Part shown: piece after piece, positions 53,876-63,123 of the stretch
Position numbering within the stretch: position 1 is the stretch's first letter
Layout of the letters: the number at the start of each line of letters is the position of its first letter
Assembly (NCBI GenBank): GCA_965247665.1
Contig: CBDFHH010000002.1
Span: 558,001-622,000, forward strand
Direction: 5' to 3'
DNA: 64,000 nucleotides
Source: CAUZWH01 sp965247665
GTDB taxonomy: Bacteria > Pseudomonadota > Alphaproteobacteria > SHVV01
Program-made: the position numbers and the translations under genes
Notes under the pieces: generated by a model
What the model was told of the DNA's origin: nothing
The model's database searches: none
The model's input: only the letters and a program-made list of their open reading frames with translations

Positions 53876-54755
53876 CTACGCGGCCGTGGGCGGCGACGTC
53901 AGCCACTCCAGGGCCAGCCGTGTCCATGGGTCGTCGGGATCGCCCTGCGCTTCGTTGGCGGCGAAGTGGTCGAGGTCAGGCCACACATGTTCGCGCACGG
54001 GGCCCGATTCGCCGCCGAGTGCCGCGACCAGCTTAGGACCAGACTCCCTGGCTTGGTCCAGGTCGCGGCCGCCCCAGGCGATCAAAAACGGCGTGGTGTT
54101 GCCGGCCGCGTACAGGATCGGGCTGCACTCCGCAGCTTGATCGTCAGTGTCGAACCGCCCTTCGTAGGAGCGCTCGAGCACGCTTCCCGGCACCACGCTT
54201 TCCGGCCGCACATCATAAGTGCCTCCATTGGGGAAGCAGCCCTTGACCACGTCGGCCGGCATCCCGCGGGCGGTCGACAGGTCGCGCCGCGGTGCCAGCA
54301 TCGCCGCCAAATTGGCGCCAGCGGAATGACCGGCGACGAAAATGCGATTCGGGTCGCCGCCATGATCGCCGACGCGGTCGTAGACCAACTTGAGCGCATC
54401 GAAGCAATCGTCGACCACCCGCGGCTGGGGTGACATTCGGCACCAAACGATAGGAGAACGACACGAAAACCGCGGGTAGCTCTAGAAACGGCGGCGCGAC
54501 GAAACCCATCCACTCCTTGAAGCCATTGCGGAAGGCGCCACCATGGATGAAGCACAGCACCGGCAGATCACCGGCGCCAACGTCTTGCGGCAGGTAGAAA
54601 TCGACCTTCTGCCAGTAATCCTCGCCATAAGCGACATCCATCACCGTCCGATAACGCGCCGCCACATCCTTCGAGCGGGCCAGAATTCGCGCCGCATATT
54701 CTTCGGCACCGGGCAGAAACATCGGCGGCATCTCAGGCATATCGTCGAACGACAT
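53876..54755 (-). pseudogene. alpha/beta hydrolase (HSL type), frameshifted
   Basis: Two frames form one esterase of about 292 residues. The first (ATG at 54755) carries FIHGGAFRNGFKEWMGFVAP and SYRLVPNV. The second continues PQPRVVDDCFDALKLVYDRV, the nucleophile FVAGHSAGANLAAMLA, an acid near WGGRDLDQ and His in WPDLDHFA to the stop at 53876. The break is at about 54430. The protein is homologous to the hydrolase at 4915-5745. The rest of the gene is undamaged, so this is either a very recent mutation or an assembly error. Confidence 0.78.
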
Positions 54756-55021
54756 CGCGCGATCCCCTCGTTGTTCGTAGGCGATCTTATCCGATCATCG
54801 GGCGCGACGCCGCGGCTGGGATTGGCTTAACGCTCGTAAATGTGGAGGCTTTCCCACGGACGATCGCACGGAGCCGAGCCGCCGTTTCGTCGGAACCGCT
54901 GCCGGGTTCGACCGCCGCTTGGGCAAATTCCTGCGGAGTTCTCCCAAGCTGACGAGGTGACCGCAACGCGAAAAGCTCCGGCCGGCTTCAAAGAAGCTCT
55001 TCCAGAAGCTAAAGTCCGGCC

Positions 55022-56059
55022 ATGACCGCAATTACCGCCGAAACCGTCAAGGCCAAGGCGCGTGAACTCGGCGCCGATCTCGTCGGCATCGCCAGCGCCG
55101 AGACGCTGAACGCGTTTCCGCCCGACCCTCGGTGGCCGCAGACACCGGACCGGATATCGCTCCACTGCAAGAGCGTGGTGGTGGTGGTGCAGCGCATCCC
55201 GGTCGGCGCTTTTCGCTGCAAGACCAACGTGCCGGTGCAGTATATCGACATGCTGGTGCTGCGGAAGATGGACAAGGTCGCCTACCGGCTCTCGGAGTGG
55301 CTGGAGGCGGCTGGTCATCCCAGTTTCGTCACTGCCGCTCAGGAGACCGACTGGACCTACAAGAAGGCAAGCTACGGACGCCTGTCGACAAGACATCTCG
55401 GTATCGAAGCCGGGCTCGGCACACTCGGGCTCGAGGTCAACATCCTGACGCCGGAATTCGGCCCCCGGATTTACCTCACCGGCCTGCTGACCGAGGCCGC
55501 GCTCGAGCCGGATGCGCCAATGCGCGAACAGGTCTGCATCGGCGAGAGCTGCAGCCGCTGTCTACATTCCTGTCCCACCGATGCGGTGCGCCACTGGGGC
55601 CTCGACAAGCGCGACTGCGCCCGCGAGGCGCAGGAGTTCGGCTTCATGACCGCCACCACCTTCTTCGAGAAATTCATCGGCGCCGACGCCGAAAGCAAGA
55701 AGCGGCTGGCGCGGTCGCGCGACATCTACGGCTTCTGGCAGGGACTGCTGCGCGTGGTCGGCTCATTCGGGGATTGCCCGAGATGCCTGGCGGTGTGTCC
55801 GATTGGTAACGACTACCACGCCCACCTCGCCGAGATTCAAAAAGTGATACCCGAGAAAACACCGGAGAAGGTAGCCAAGGCCAAGGCGTTCAAGGCAGCG
55901 CGGCAGGCTGGCGAGGATATTCCCGGCCTTGACGAATGGAACCTGCGCTGGGTTGGACCGGACGGCTATCAGGGCATCGTCGCGCGCCAGCTCAAGCAGT
56001 TCCGCACCGAGCAGGCGCGGCTCGCGGCCGCAGCGGAACCCCCCGAGCCGGCGCAGTAG
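55022..56059 (+). CDS. QueG-like iron-sulfur protein 1 (DUF1730/4Fe-4S)
   Basis: Protein of 345 residues with the layout of epoxyqueuosine reductase and short reductive dehalogenase relatives: an N-terminal DUF1730-type domain (ARELGADLVGIASAETLNAF, GIEAGLGTLGLEVNILTPEF) and two 4Fe-4S motifs, CIGESCSRCLHSCPTDA (about 180) and FGDCPRCLAVCPIGNDY (about 250). The GxGTLG segment is the part that lines the cobalamin site in QueG. There is no HEAT-like C-terminal domain as in true QueG; instead there is a helical tail. It is unlikely to serve tRNA modification here, as a second copy and a PaaK-like ligase follow. An electron-donating or reductive step on an aromatic compound is possible. Confidence 0.78.
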   Translation: MTAITAETVKAKARELGADLVGIASAETLNAFPPDPRWPQTPDRISLHCKSVVVVVQRIPVGAFRCKTNVPVQYIDMLVLRKMDKVAYRLSEWLEAAGHPSFVTAAQETDWTYKKASYGRLSTRHLGIEAGLGTLGLEVNILTPEFGPRIYLTGLLTEAALEPDAPMREQVCIGESCSRCLHSCPTDAVRHWGLDKRDCAREAQEFGFMTATTFFEKFIGADAESKKRLARSRDIYGFWQGLLRVVGSFGDCPRCLAVCPIGNDYHAHLAEIQKVIPEKTPEKVAKAKAFKAARQAGEDIPGLDEWNLRWVGPDGYQGIVARQLKQFRTEQARLAAAAEPPEPAQ

Positions 56060-56064
56060 CCGAC

Positions 56065-57072
56065 GTGGTCGACGCTTTCAAAAAGCCGCTGACCACGGCC
56101 GAGATCAAGGACCAAGCCCGTGCTCTCGGGGCGGATCTGGTCGGCATCGCCGACGGCGCCGCGTTCGACGCCGACCCGCCGCCGATCGGTGGCAGCATGA
56201 AGCTCGCCGACATCACCGACTACGACGCCGGCCGCATCATCGTGCTGGCCAAACACTACACCGCCGGCACGTCGCGCATCGTTCGCTGGGACGACCGCCA
56301 CAAATACTACAATGACGAGCTGACGCTGACCCTGCTGGAGGAAGCGTCGCTCGACCTGATCTACTGGCTCGAGGATATGGGCTACCCGGCGGTGATCATC
56401 CCGCCGACCCACAACGATCCCTGGCGCTATGACGAGCGGGATCCGGCCCAACATCTGACGACGCTGATTTCGCTGCCGCACGCCGCGGTCGAAGCCGGCC
56501 TCGGCACCCTCGGCCTCAATCTGCAACTGCTGACGCCGGAATATGGGCCGCGGGTACTACTGACAGCGGTACTGTGTTCGGTCGATTGCGAGAGCGATCA
56601 ACCGATGCAGGCGGCTCTATGCCGCGGCCCCGAATGCGGCCGCTGCCTGCAAACCTGCCCCGGCGACGTTGTCGGCCACTGGGACCGCGATTGGCAGGCG
56701 TGCGACCGCTACCGCTCACCGCACGGCTTTGCCGATTTGGTCGAGCACGTGTCGAATATCATCGACGAACCAAACCCCGACAAGCAGAAGGATCTGCTGC
56801 GCTCGGAGCAGTCGTTCTATCTGTGGCAGTCGATTCTACGCGGTGCGGGCGCGATCACGGGCTGCCGCCGCTGCCAGGACGTGTGCCCCGTCGGTGCCGA
56901 CTATGCCGGACTGACCGACGCGCTCGACGAGATCCCGGAGGCCAGCGAAGCCAAAACCCTGCGCCTGGCCGAGATGCTCAAGGCGGAAGCCGATGGCTCT
57001 TTTCCCGACTCGTTCGCCGCCAACGCTCGCTGGATCGGCGAGCCCGGATACCTCAAGAAGTTAGCCGAGTAA
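56065..57072 (+). CDS. QueG-like iron-sulfur protein 2 (DUF1730/4Fe-4S)
   Basis: Paralogue of the preceding gene, 335 residues from the GTG at 56065, five bases after its stop; an earlier ATG at 55936 lies inside that gene. The same features are present: ARALGADLVGIADGAAFDAD, AGLGTLGLNLQLLTPEYGPR, and two clusters CRGPECGRCLQTCPGDVVGH and TGCRRCQDVCPVGADY. Compared with copy 1 it has about 20 more residues between the clusters (PHGFADLVEHVSNIIDEPN). Adjacent divergent copies suggest a heterodimer with two substrate or cofactor sites. The downstream ligase follows within 100 bases. Confidence 0.78.
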   Translation: MVDAFKKPLTTAEIKDQARALGADLVGIADGAAFDADPPPIGGSMKLADITDYDAGRIIVLAKHYTAGTSRIVRWDDRHKYYNDELTLTLLEEASLDLIYWLEDMGYPAVIIPPTHNDPWRYDERDPAQHLTTLISLPHAAVEAGLGTLGLNLQLLTPEYGPRVLLTAVLCSVDCESDQPMQAALCRGPECGRCLQTCPGDVVGHWDRDWQACDRYRSPHGFADLVEHVSNIIDEPNPDKQKDLLRSEQSFYLWQSILRGAGAITGCRRCQDVCPVGADYAGLTDALDEIPEASEAKTLRLAEMLKAEADGSFPDSFAANARWIGEPGYLKKLAE

Positions 57073-57168
57073 CCATGGCCGGCGCCGAGCTCTACGACTT
57101 GCCGCTGGCGACGGCCCCGGTCGCGCGAGGAAATCGCCGCGATCCAGAGCGAGCGCAAGCGCTTCGCG

Positions 57169-58392
57169 GTGGAGCGGGCGCGCCAATCGGCGTTCTGGAA
57201 ACGCAGGCTCAGCCATATCAATAGCGACCGGCTCGACGATCCCGACGAGTGGCGCAAGATCCCGATCCTGTTCAAGGAGGAGCTGCGCGAGCTGTCCGAC
57301 GCGCAGTTCTACAGCGAGTTCTGCCGCGCCGACGAAACCGAAATCTGCGAGTACTGGCGCTCGGGCGGGGTTACCGGCACGCCCTTCTTCTACCCCCGCA
57401 CCTACCAAGACATTCGCTACGCCATGGTCGGCTTCACCCGCACCTTCGAAGCCGCTGGGGTGGCGGCCGGCAACGTCGCCCACCTGTCGTTTCCGCTGGG
57501 AATCCACCCCGCCGGCCAGATGTGGGCGCGGGCGGCGCAGCTGAAGGGGATCGGCGTGTCCTGGGTCGGCGCCGGCACGGCGGCGCCGTCGAAGATGCAG
57601 CTCGAGCTGATCGACATGCTCAAGCCGACGGTGTGGATGGGCATGTCGAGCTACGGCGTCCACCTCGCCAACCTCGCGGCGGCCTCGGGCATCGACCTCG
57701 CCAACGGCTCGGTCGAGCGCATCCTGTGCACGGCCGAGCCGCTGTCGGCGGCCAAACGCGACAAATTGGCGCGCATGTGGGGCGCCGAAGTGTTCGACAT
57801 GCTGGGGATGACCGAGGTGTCGATGGTCGCCTCGGAAGGGACCGCCCATGACGGCTTCCACATCTGGACCGACCTGGTCCATCTCGAGGTGGTCGACCCC
57901 GACAGTCACGAGCCGGTGGCGCCGGGCGAGCCCGGGGCGATGGTGGTGACCTCGCTCTATACCAACAACGCGACGCCATTCCTGCGCTGGTTCACCGGCG
58001 ACATCATCCATTATCTCGATGAACCGCTCGACGACGCCGGGTCCTTATCGGTGTTTCCCCGTTTGCGCCACGCCCACCGCACGGCCGGCTTCTTCAAGGT
58101 ACGCGGCGTCAATATCGGCCACGCCGAGTTCGAGGACTTCCTGTTCGCCAACGCCGAAGTCAACGACTTCAAGGCGGAAGCCGCGACCGGTGCCGACGGC
58201 AACGACGTGCTGCGGTTGTCGATCGAAGCGCCGCGCAAGGCCGATGCGGGCGCCGTGGCCAAGCGGGTCGCCGGTGAGGTCAAGAACACTTTCGAAGTGA
58301 CGCCGGAGGTGACGGTGCTGGAGATCGGCACGCTGGCGAAGGAGTTCGAAACCAGTGTCAAGGCTCCGAGATTCGTCGACCGGCGAAGTTGA
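57169..58392 (+). CDS. phenylacetate-CoA ligase-like (PaaK family)
   Basis: Adenylate-forming ligase of the PaaK type, at least 407 residues from GTG 57169. Seen: WRSGGVTGTPFFYPRTYQDI (P-loop SGGVTGTP), MGMSSYGVHLANLAA, CTAEPLSAAKRDKLARMWG, EVFDMLGMTEVSM, TPFLRWFTGDIIHYLDEPL and the C-terminal domain with FFKVRGVNIGHAEFEDFL. A PaaK-like N-terminus (ELYDLPLATA, ATG at 57075) is readable just upstream in another frame, with RSREEIAAIQSERKRFAVER continuing in this one. A single extra C in the run near 57114-57118 would explain the break. The product activates an aromatic acid as a CoA ester. Confidence 0.8.
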   Translation: MERARQSAFWKRRLSHINSDRLDDPDEWRKIPILFKEELRELSDAQFYSEFCRADETEICEYWRSGGVTGTPFFYPRTYQDIRYAMVGFTRTFEAAGVAAGNVAHLSFPLGIHPAGQMWARAAQLKGIGVSWVGAGTAAPSKMQLELIDMLKPTVWMGMSSYGVHLANLAAASGIDLANGSVERILCTAEPLSAAKRDKLARMWGAEVFDMLGMTEVSMVASEGTAHDGFHIWTDLVHLEVVDPDSHEPVAPGEPGAMVVTSLYTNNATPFLRWFTGDIIHYLDEPLDDAGSLSVFPRLRHAHRTAGFFKVRGVNIGHAEFEDFLFANAEVNDFKAEAATGADGNDVLRLSIEAPRKADAGAVAKRVAGEVKNTFEVTPEVTVLEIGTLAKEFETSVKAPRFVDRRS

Positions 58393-58447
58393 AGTGGGTG
58401 CCAGGTTCCCTCCGGCGCATTGACGATACACGCTCTCGATACACGCT

Positions 58448-59239
58448 CTAATGGGCCTCGCGCGGCACGTTGGTCGCACCGACCACGCTCCAGCCTCCGT
58501 CAACGGGGAGAATCAGCCCGGTCAGCCAGTCGGCCTTGTCAGAGGTCAGGTAGCTCGCGAGCTCCGAAACATCGCGCGGTTCCCCGACCCGCCCCATCGG
58601 ATAGATGCTGGCCGCGAATTTCTCGAGCCGGCGGATGGTCTTCCGGTCGAGCCCTGCCTGCACGTATGCTTCGCTCTTGACCAGGCCGGGGCTGATGCAA
58701 TTAACGCGCACCTTGGGTGCCAGCTCCAGCGCCAGGATCTTGGTGAAAGCTTCGACCGCGCCCTTGGTCGTTGCGTAGCACACCATGTCGCGCGACGGCT
58801 TGGTCGCGATGCTCGAGCTGAAGTTGATGATCGAACCGCGGGTTTGACGCAGCGCGGGCAGACAGGCGAGCGACATGTTCATCGTGCCGGCGACGTTGAC
58901 GCGGTGAAACTCGTCGATGTCGGCCGGCGTGATCTCCCCCACCGGAATGATGCGAACGATGGCCGCCGCATTGACGACGGCGTCGATGCGGCCGAAACGC
59001 TCGCGCACGCCCGTGACGATCGCTTCGATGTCCTCGGGGTTGCCGACGTCGCCGGGATACGCGAACAGGCGCGTTTCGCCCTTCTTCATCCGCAGGCGGC
59101 GGGCGCGGCGGCCGACGATCGCGACGTTGAACCCATCGCGGGCCAACGTGTTGGCGATGTCGCGTCCCAAGCCGGTGCCGCCGCCGGTAACGATCGCCAC
59201 TCTGCGCGGCGATTTCTTCTGCGCCGGATTCTTGGCCAT
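58448..59239 (-). CDS. short-chain dehydrogenase/reductase
   Basis: Classical SDR, 263 residues. Seen: cofactor motif VTGGGTGLGRDIANTL, VVNAAAIV, the Ser of IINFSSSIA, catalytic Tyr and Lys in VCYATTKGAVEAFTK, NCISPGLVKSEAYV and the C-terminal DGGWSVVGATN. The His-rich N-terminus of other SDRs is absent. NAD(P)-dependent alcohol or dihydrodiol oxidation is expected. It lies 66 bases downstream of the Rieske oxygenase gene on the same strand, so it could be the dihydrodiol dehydrogenase for that oxygenase. Confidence 0.86.
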   Translation of the reverse strand: MAKNPAQKKSPRRVAIVTGGGTGLGRDIANTLARDGFNVAIVGRRARRLRMKKGETRLFAYPGDVGNPEDIEAIVTGVRERFGRIDAVVNAAAIVRIIPVGEITPADIDEFHRVNVAGTMNMSLACLPALRQTRGSIINFSSSIATKPSRDMVCYATTKGAVEAFTKILALELAPKVRVNCISPGLVKSEAYVQAGLDRKTIRRLEKFAASIYPMGRVGEPRDVSELASYLTSDKADWLTGLILPVDGGWSVVGATNVPREAH

Positions 59240-59305
59240 CTGCTCCTCCCGAAACGATTTGGGCGCCGACCGGCGGCGCCCAACCCGATCGCGTTGTCGC
59301 GTTGC

Positions 59306-60454
59306 CTAATAGGCGTCTCCGTTGAGGGCTTTCCATGTCATGTGGTCGACGAAATGCGTCCCATGCTCCGAGCGCCAGGTGATATCCGCATCGCACATCA
59401 GCCGGCCTTGCCGGTAACCTCGGCATTTGACGCCGAGCTGCTGCCTTTCCATCGCCGGGACGTCCTGCGGCAGGATCGAATCGCGGTAGTTGTTCATGCA
59501 CTCGATGTCCCACGGGGTCAGCGGGTCGTTGACACAAAAATTGTCGATCGTCTGGAAGGTGGTTTCCGGGCCGGTCGGCATTACGCGCGTGACCTTGAAA
59601 TTGCTGGCGCCGTGATGGGCCAGGAAGATCAGGTTCGGCCACATGAACCAGATGTGCACATCCTTGAGATCGTCGTCCTCGCGGAATTCGTAAGGCATCT
59701 GCCCGACCGTCACGTCGCGCTTGGTGCGCACGATGTGTTTGGTCCAATAGTCGTGCTCGGTGGTTTCCCAGCTCGGCTCCATATAGGCCTGATCGGTCCC
59801 CATCGCCTGCGGATGCAACGAAGGGCAGTGGTAGCACTCGTTCTGCTCGGGAACGAACTTCCAGTTGGCGTCGATGTTATAGGGATCGGTGCGGCCGAGC
59901 TTGAGCCGGTCGAACTTGGGCACGTTGTCGAGGATGTCCTGCCCGAGGTGTACGACCATCGGGGCCAACGACGCCGCGTTCGGGTCGAGGTTGACGAACA
60001 CCATGTGCAGGAACTGCTCGACGCGGATTTCGCTTAGGGTGAAATCCTCCAGCTTGAAGCCCGCCACGTTCTCCGCGTTGCCGGCCGCCTTCAAAGCCCC
60101 GGTCGCGTCGTACGACCAGGCATGGAATGGACAGGTGAAGATGCTTTTGTTGCCGCGGCCCAGCGCCAGCACGTGGCCGCGATGCATGCACACATTGTAG
60201 AAGGCGCGGAGCTCGCCATCTTTGCCGCGGGTCACCAGGACTTTCTGGTCGAGAATGTTCTGGGTGATGTAGTCGCCAGGCTCGCTCAGCTCGTGCTGGT
60301 AGCCGACGAGCTGCCAGGTCTTGAACCAGATCTCCCGTTTTTCGTGTTCGAAGATCTCGGGATCGTAGTAGTACTCCGCGGGCAGGGTGTAGGAGAAGAG
60401 CGGGTTGGGATGGATTCCGCTCACGGTCCTCTCGAACTCGGCGGTATTGGCCAT
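59306..60454 (-). CDS. Rieske non-heme iron oxygenase, alpha subunit
   Basis: Ring-hydroxylating oxygenase large subunit, 382 residues. The N-terminal Rieske domain has CMHRGH and CPFHAW, which fit Cys-x-His-x16-Cys-x2-His exactly (about residues 88-109). The catalytic domain has EQNECYHCPSLHPQ with the two His of the mononuclear iron 2-His-1-Asp site. Electron bridging Asp/Glu lies in NECYH. No beta subunit, ferredoxin or reductase gene is nearby, so electrons must come from a partner encoded elsewhere; many alpha-only oxygenases act on carnitine, choline or aromatic amines. It is upstream of the SDR. Confidence 0.88.
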   Translation of the reverse strand: MANTAEFERTVSGIHPNPLFSYTLPAEYYYDPEIFEHEKREIWFKTWQLVGYQHELSEPGDYITQNILDQKVLVTRGKDGELRAFYNVCMHRGHVLALGRGNKSIFTCPFHAWSYDATGALKAAGNAENVAGFKLEDFTLSEIRVEQFLHMVFVNLDPNAASLAPMVVHLGQDILDNVPKFDRLKLGRTDPYNIDANWKFVPEQNECYHCPSLHPQAMGTDQAYMEPSWETTEHDYWTKHIVRTKRDVTVGQMPYEFREDDDLKDVHIWFMWPNLIFLAHHGASNFKVTRVMPTGPETTFQTIDNFCVNDPLTPWDIECMNNYRDSILPQDVPAMERQQLGVKCRGYRQGRLMCDADITWRSEHGTHFVDHMTWKALNGDAY

Positions 60455-60534
60455 GGATTCACTCCCGATGCTGGAAACGGTCGGCTGCAGCTATGGTGCC
60501 GAGCGCGGCGGTTCGCGTCAATGAAGGCCGCGCG

Positions 60535-61599
60535 CTAAGCGAGCTGCGGACGCACTTGCCCGGTTAGCTGGTCGATATAGGCGAGGCGCTCTTCGTTTGT
60601 CGCAGCCGAACGCTCGCCGCGGCCGGTCGCAAAGAAGATCCACTTCTTCATGTCGTGATCGCGCGCCAGTTCGTTGAGCCGATTGGCGACGTCGTCCGAG
60701 GTGCCGAACAGCCGCGGTGAACGCGATAACAGCCAGTCGTAGAGCCCCAGTTCCTTGGCCCGATCGACCACGGTCTGTTCTCGGTTTTTGGACCTGTAGA
60801 CCGCGTTGAGATCATGGCTGTCGGCATTGAGCTGCCTGAGCTTTTCCTTGTATTCGTTGGGGATGCCCTTGCCTTCGAGGCTGCCCATGGTCAGCCAACT
60901 CGGCGACCAGCCGAGGCTTCGCGCCGCGGCGGCTTCGTAGCTCTCATCGAAGGTGATGTGTGCGTTCCACCAGATCTCGAACTCCTTGTCGCGGCGACCC
61001 GACGCTGCCAAGCCGTCGGCCACGATCCCCTTCACATAGTCGACATCCTCCGCCGAGAACCCCATGGTAACGATCGCGCCATCGGCCACCTCCGCCGCGA
61101 CCCGCAGGATTTTCGGTCCCGAGCAGGCAACATAGACCTTGAGATCGAAGGGCTCGACAAAGCTCCACTCGCCCTTGAATTCGTAGCCGTCCCAGTTGGC
61201 TCGTTCGCCGCGCAACAGCGCCTTAACGGCGACAATATAGTCGCGCATCAGAGCAACCTTGGCGCCCTTCTTGCCGACCGACCATAGCGCCGAATCGCCG
61301 GAGCCGATGCCCATACCGATGCGTCCCGGCGCCAGCTCGTTCAGCGTCATAAAGCCGCACGCCGTCACCGACGGATGGCGCGATACCGGATTGGTCACAT
61401 AGGTGATGACCGGAATCGATTCGGTGCCCGTCAGGGCCATCGCGGTCGAGATGTACATCTCGCGCAGCAGGTTGGGCGAGTCGGCAACGCCGACCATATC
61501 CAACCCCGCCGTTTCGCAGGCCTGCCAGAGCTCGACCGCTTTGCCGAGCTGCTGACCCTGCGCGAATATTACGCTCATCTTCCAATCCGAATTGGCCAT
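60535..61599 (-). CDS. LLM-class flavin/F420-dependent oxidoreductase
   Basis: Luciferase-like monooxygenase family, 354 residues from the ATG at 61599, whose first 15 residues match the family start; the frame upstream to 61659 is unconserved. Seen: MSVIFAQGQQLGKAVELWQA, VGVADSPNLLREMYISTAMA, TNPVSRHPSVTA and GRIGMGIGSGDSALWSVGK, the cofactor-binding nonprolyl-cis-peptide region of the F420 branch (methylene-tetrahydromethanopterin reductase-like). The tail RPQLA is short. Substrates are typically xenobiotic-like or ring compounds. It is co-directional with the Rieske gene, 80 bases upstream of it. Confidence 0.82.
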   Translation of the reverse strand: MANSDWKMSVIFAQGQQLGKAVELWQACETAGLDMVGVADSPNLLREMYISTAMALTGTESIPVITYVTNPVSRHPSVTACGFMTLNELAPGRIGMGIGSGDSALWSVGKKGAKVALMRDYIVAVKALLRGERANWDGYEFKGEWSFVEPFDLKVYVACSGPKILRVAAEVADGAIVTMGFSAEDVDYVKGIVADGLAASGRRDKEFEIWWNAHITFDESYEAAAARSLGWSPSWLTMGSLEGKGIPNEYKEKLRQLNADSHDLNAVYRSKNREQTVVDRAKELGLYDWLLSRSPRLFGTSDDVANRLNELARDHDMKKWIFFATGRGERSAATNEERLAYIDQLTGQVRPQLA

Positions 61600-61701
61600 C
61601 CCGACACCCTTTCCGAACGAGCTACCGGCACCGTTCGCGCGACTATGGCAGCGCGTCATTTATTGTGCAAAAACTGCTGCCATCGGACACGAGGACAGGC
61701 G

Positions 61702-63078
61702 ATGACAGAGGTCGAGATATTGCGCCGTGAATCGGGCGCGGCGATTGGGCGGCGGCTGGCGGCCAAGGAGACCAACCCGGTCGAGGTCGCCGACGCCTTT
61801 CTCGCCGCCATCGACGATCACGACGACCCCAACATTTTCCTCACCGTCACCGCCGAGCGCGCCCGCGCCGAAGCCGAAGCCAGCGCCAAGCGTTACGCAG
61901 CCAATTCCCCGGTCGGTCCGCTCGATGGCGTGCCGATCGTGTGGAAAGATCTGGTCGACATCGCCGGCACGGTAACCACCGTCGGTTCCGAGCTGTTTCG
62001 CGACGACCCCCTCGCCGACGGGGACGCCGAAATCGTCGGCAACGCCAACGCCGCGGGGATGATAACTCTCGGCAAGGTCACGCTGCCGGAATTCGCGTTC
62101 TCGGCAATGGGCCAGAACCCCCACTACGGCACCCCGGTCAATCCGCTCGACCCAGCGACCCGCCGCGCCACCGGCGGGTCGTCGTCCGGCACCGCCGCCG
62201 CGGTCGCCGCCGGGCTCGCCCCGTGCGGTTTGGGCAGCGACACCAATGGCTCGGTGCGGATCCCCGCCGCGTTCTGCGGACTGGTTGGCTTGAAGACGAC
62301 CGAGAAGCGGATCTCCACCGACCGTACGTTCGTGCTGTCGCACACGTTCGATACCCTGGGCCCGATCGCCCGCACCGTCGAGGATTGCGCGCTGCTCGAC
62401 GCGGTATGGCGGGGCGCATCGCCGCAGGCGCCTACGCCAACACCTCCGGCGAACCTGAAGATCATCGTTCCGACCGACGACAGCAGCGTTTTCACTGACG
62501 CGGACGCCGACATTCGGCAGAACTTTCTGGCAGCGTTGGAAACGCTGAAAGCCGCCGACGCCATAGTAGAAACGGCGCCCTTGCCGCTGTTCGAAGAGAT
62601 TCGCCGCCTCAACGAAGAGACCGGAACCCTGTTGGCAGCCGAGTCCTACTTCAATCTCCGGCAACTCCTGGAAGGTCCGTCCGTCAACAAGATCGACCCG
62701 CGGGTTGCCGAACGCGCACTACGCGGTCGCGAGATGAGCCTGGTCGACCTGCTGACGGTGCAGACCGAACGCGAGCGGCTGATCGCTGCGTTCGCCCGTC
62801 AGCTGCGGAGCTATGCCTGCGTGGCGATTCCGACCACCGCAATCAGCGCACCCGCCTGGGAGGCGCTCGAAGCCGATGTCGATGCGTTCAGAACGGCAAC
62901 CGCGCAGGCCAACAAGAACACGATGCTGGGCAACTTCCTGCGGACGTGCGCGATTTCGTTGCCGTCGGGGACCGCACAGAACGGGATGCCGACGGCGCTG
63001 ATGCTCATGGCGCCCGGCGGATCCGACGAGCAGCTCCTGGCCCACGCCGCGGCGGTCGAGGCGGCCCTTGATCGCTAA
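61702..63078 (+). CDS. amidase (amidase signature family)
   Basis: Amidase signature enzyme, 458 residues from the ATG with GAGGACAGG upstream. The Ser-cisSer-Lys catalytic set is visible: Lys in VPIVWKDLVDIAGTVT (about 77), Ser in RATGGSSSGTAAAV (about 155) and the nucleophile Ser in LGSDTNGSVRIPAAFCG (about 180). It hydrolyses amides to acids and ammonia. It is divergent from the LLM gene with a 102-base shared upstream region and directly precedes an ABC peptide-type permease, so the amide may be imported by that transporter. Confidence 0.88.
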   Translation: MTEVEILRRESGAAIGRRLAAKETNPVEVADAFLAAIDDHDDPNIFLTVTAERARAEAEASAKRYAANSPVGPLDGVPIVWKDLVDIAGTVTTVGSELFRDDPLADGDAEIVGNANAAGMITLGKVTLPEFAFSAMGQNPHYGTPVNPLDPATRRATGGSSSGTAAAVAAGLAPCGLGSDTNGSVRIPAAFCGLVGLKTTEKRISTDRTFVLSHTFDTLGPIARTVEDCALLDAVWRGASPQAPTPTPPANLKIIVPTDDSSVFTDADADIRQNFLAALETLKAADAIVETAPLPLFEEIRRLNEETGTLLAAESYFNLRQLLEGPSVNKIDPRVAERALRGREMSLVDLLTVQTERERLIAAFARQLRSYACVAIPTTAISAPAWEALEADVDAFRTATAQANKNTMLGNFLRTCAISLPSGTAQNGMPTALMLMAPGGSDEQLLAHAAAVEAALDR

Positions 63079-63123
63079 CGTGAAAGCCCTGCGCGTCGTG
63101 GCCGTCGGTCGATTGTCGTCGCC

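Noticed and set aside
55022..57072. Queuosine synthesis genes (queG)
   Set aside because: Two adjacent copies without the C-terminal tRNA-binding domain and next to a PaaK-like ligase do not fit a housekeeping tRNA-modification gene.
58451..60037. Long plus-strand open frame (528 codons)
   Set aside because: Antisense to the SDR and Rieske genes, both of which have complete motifs; no motif in the plus frame.
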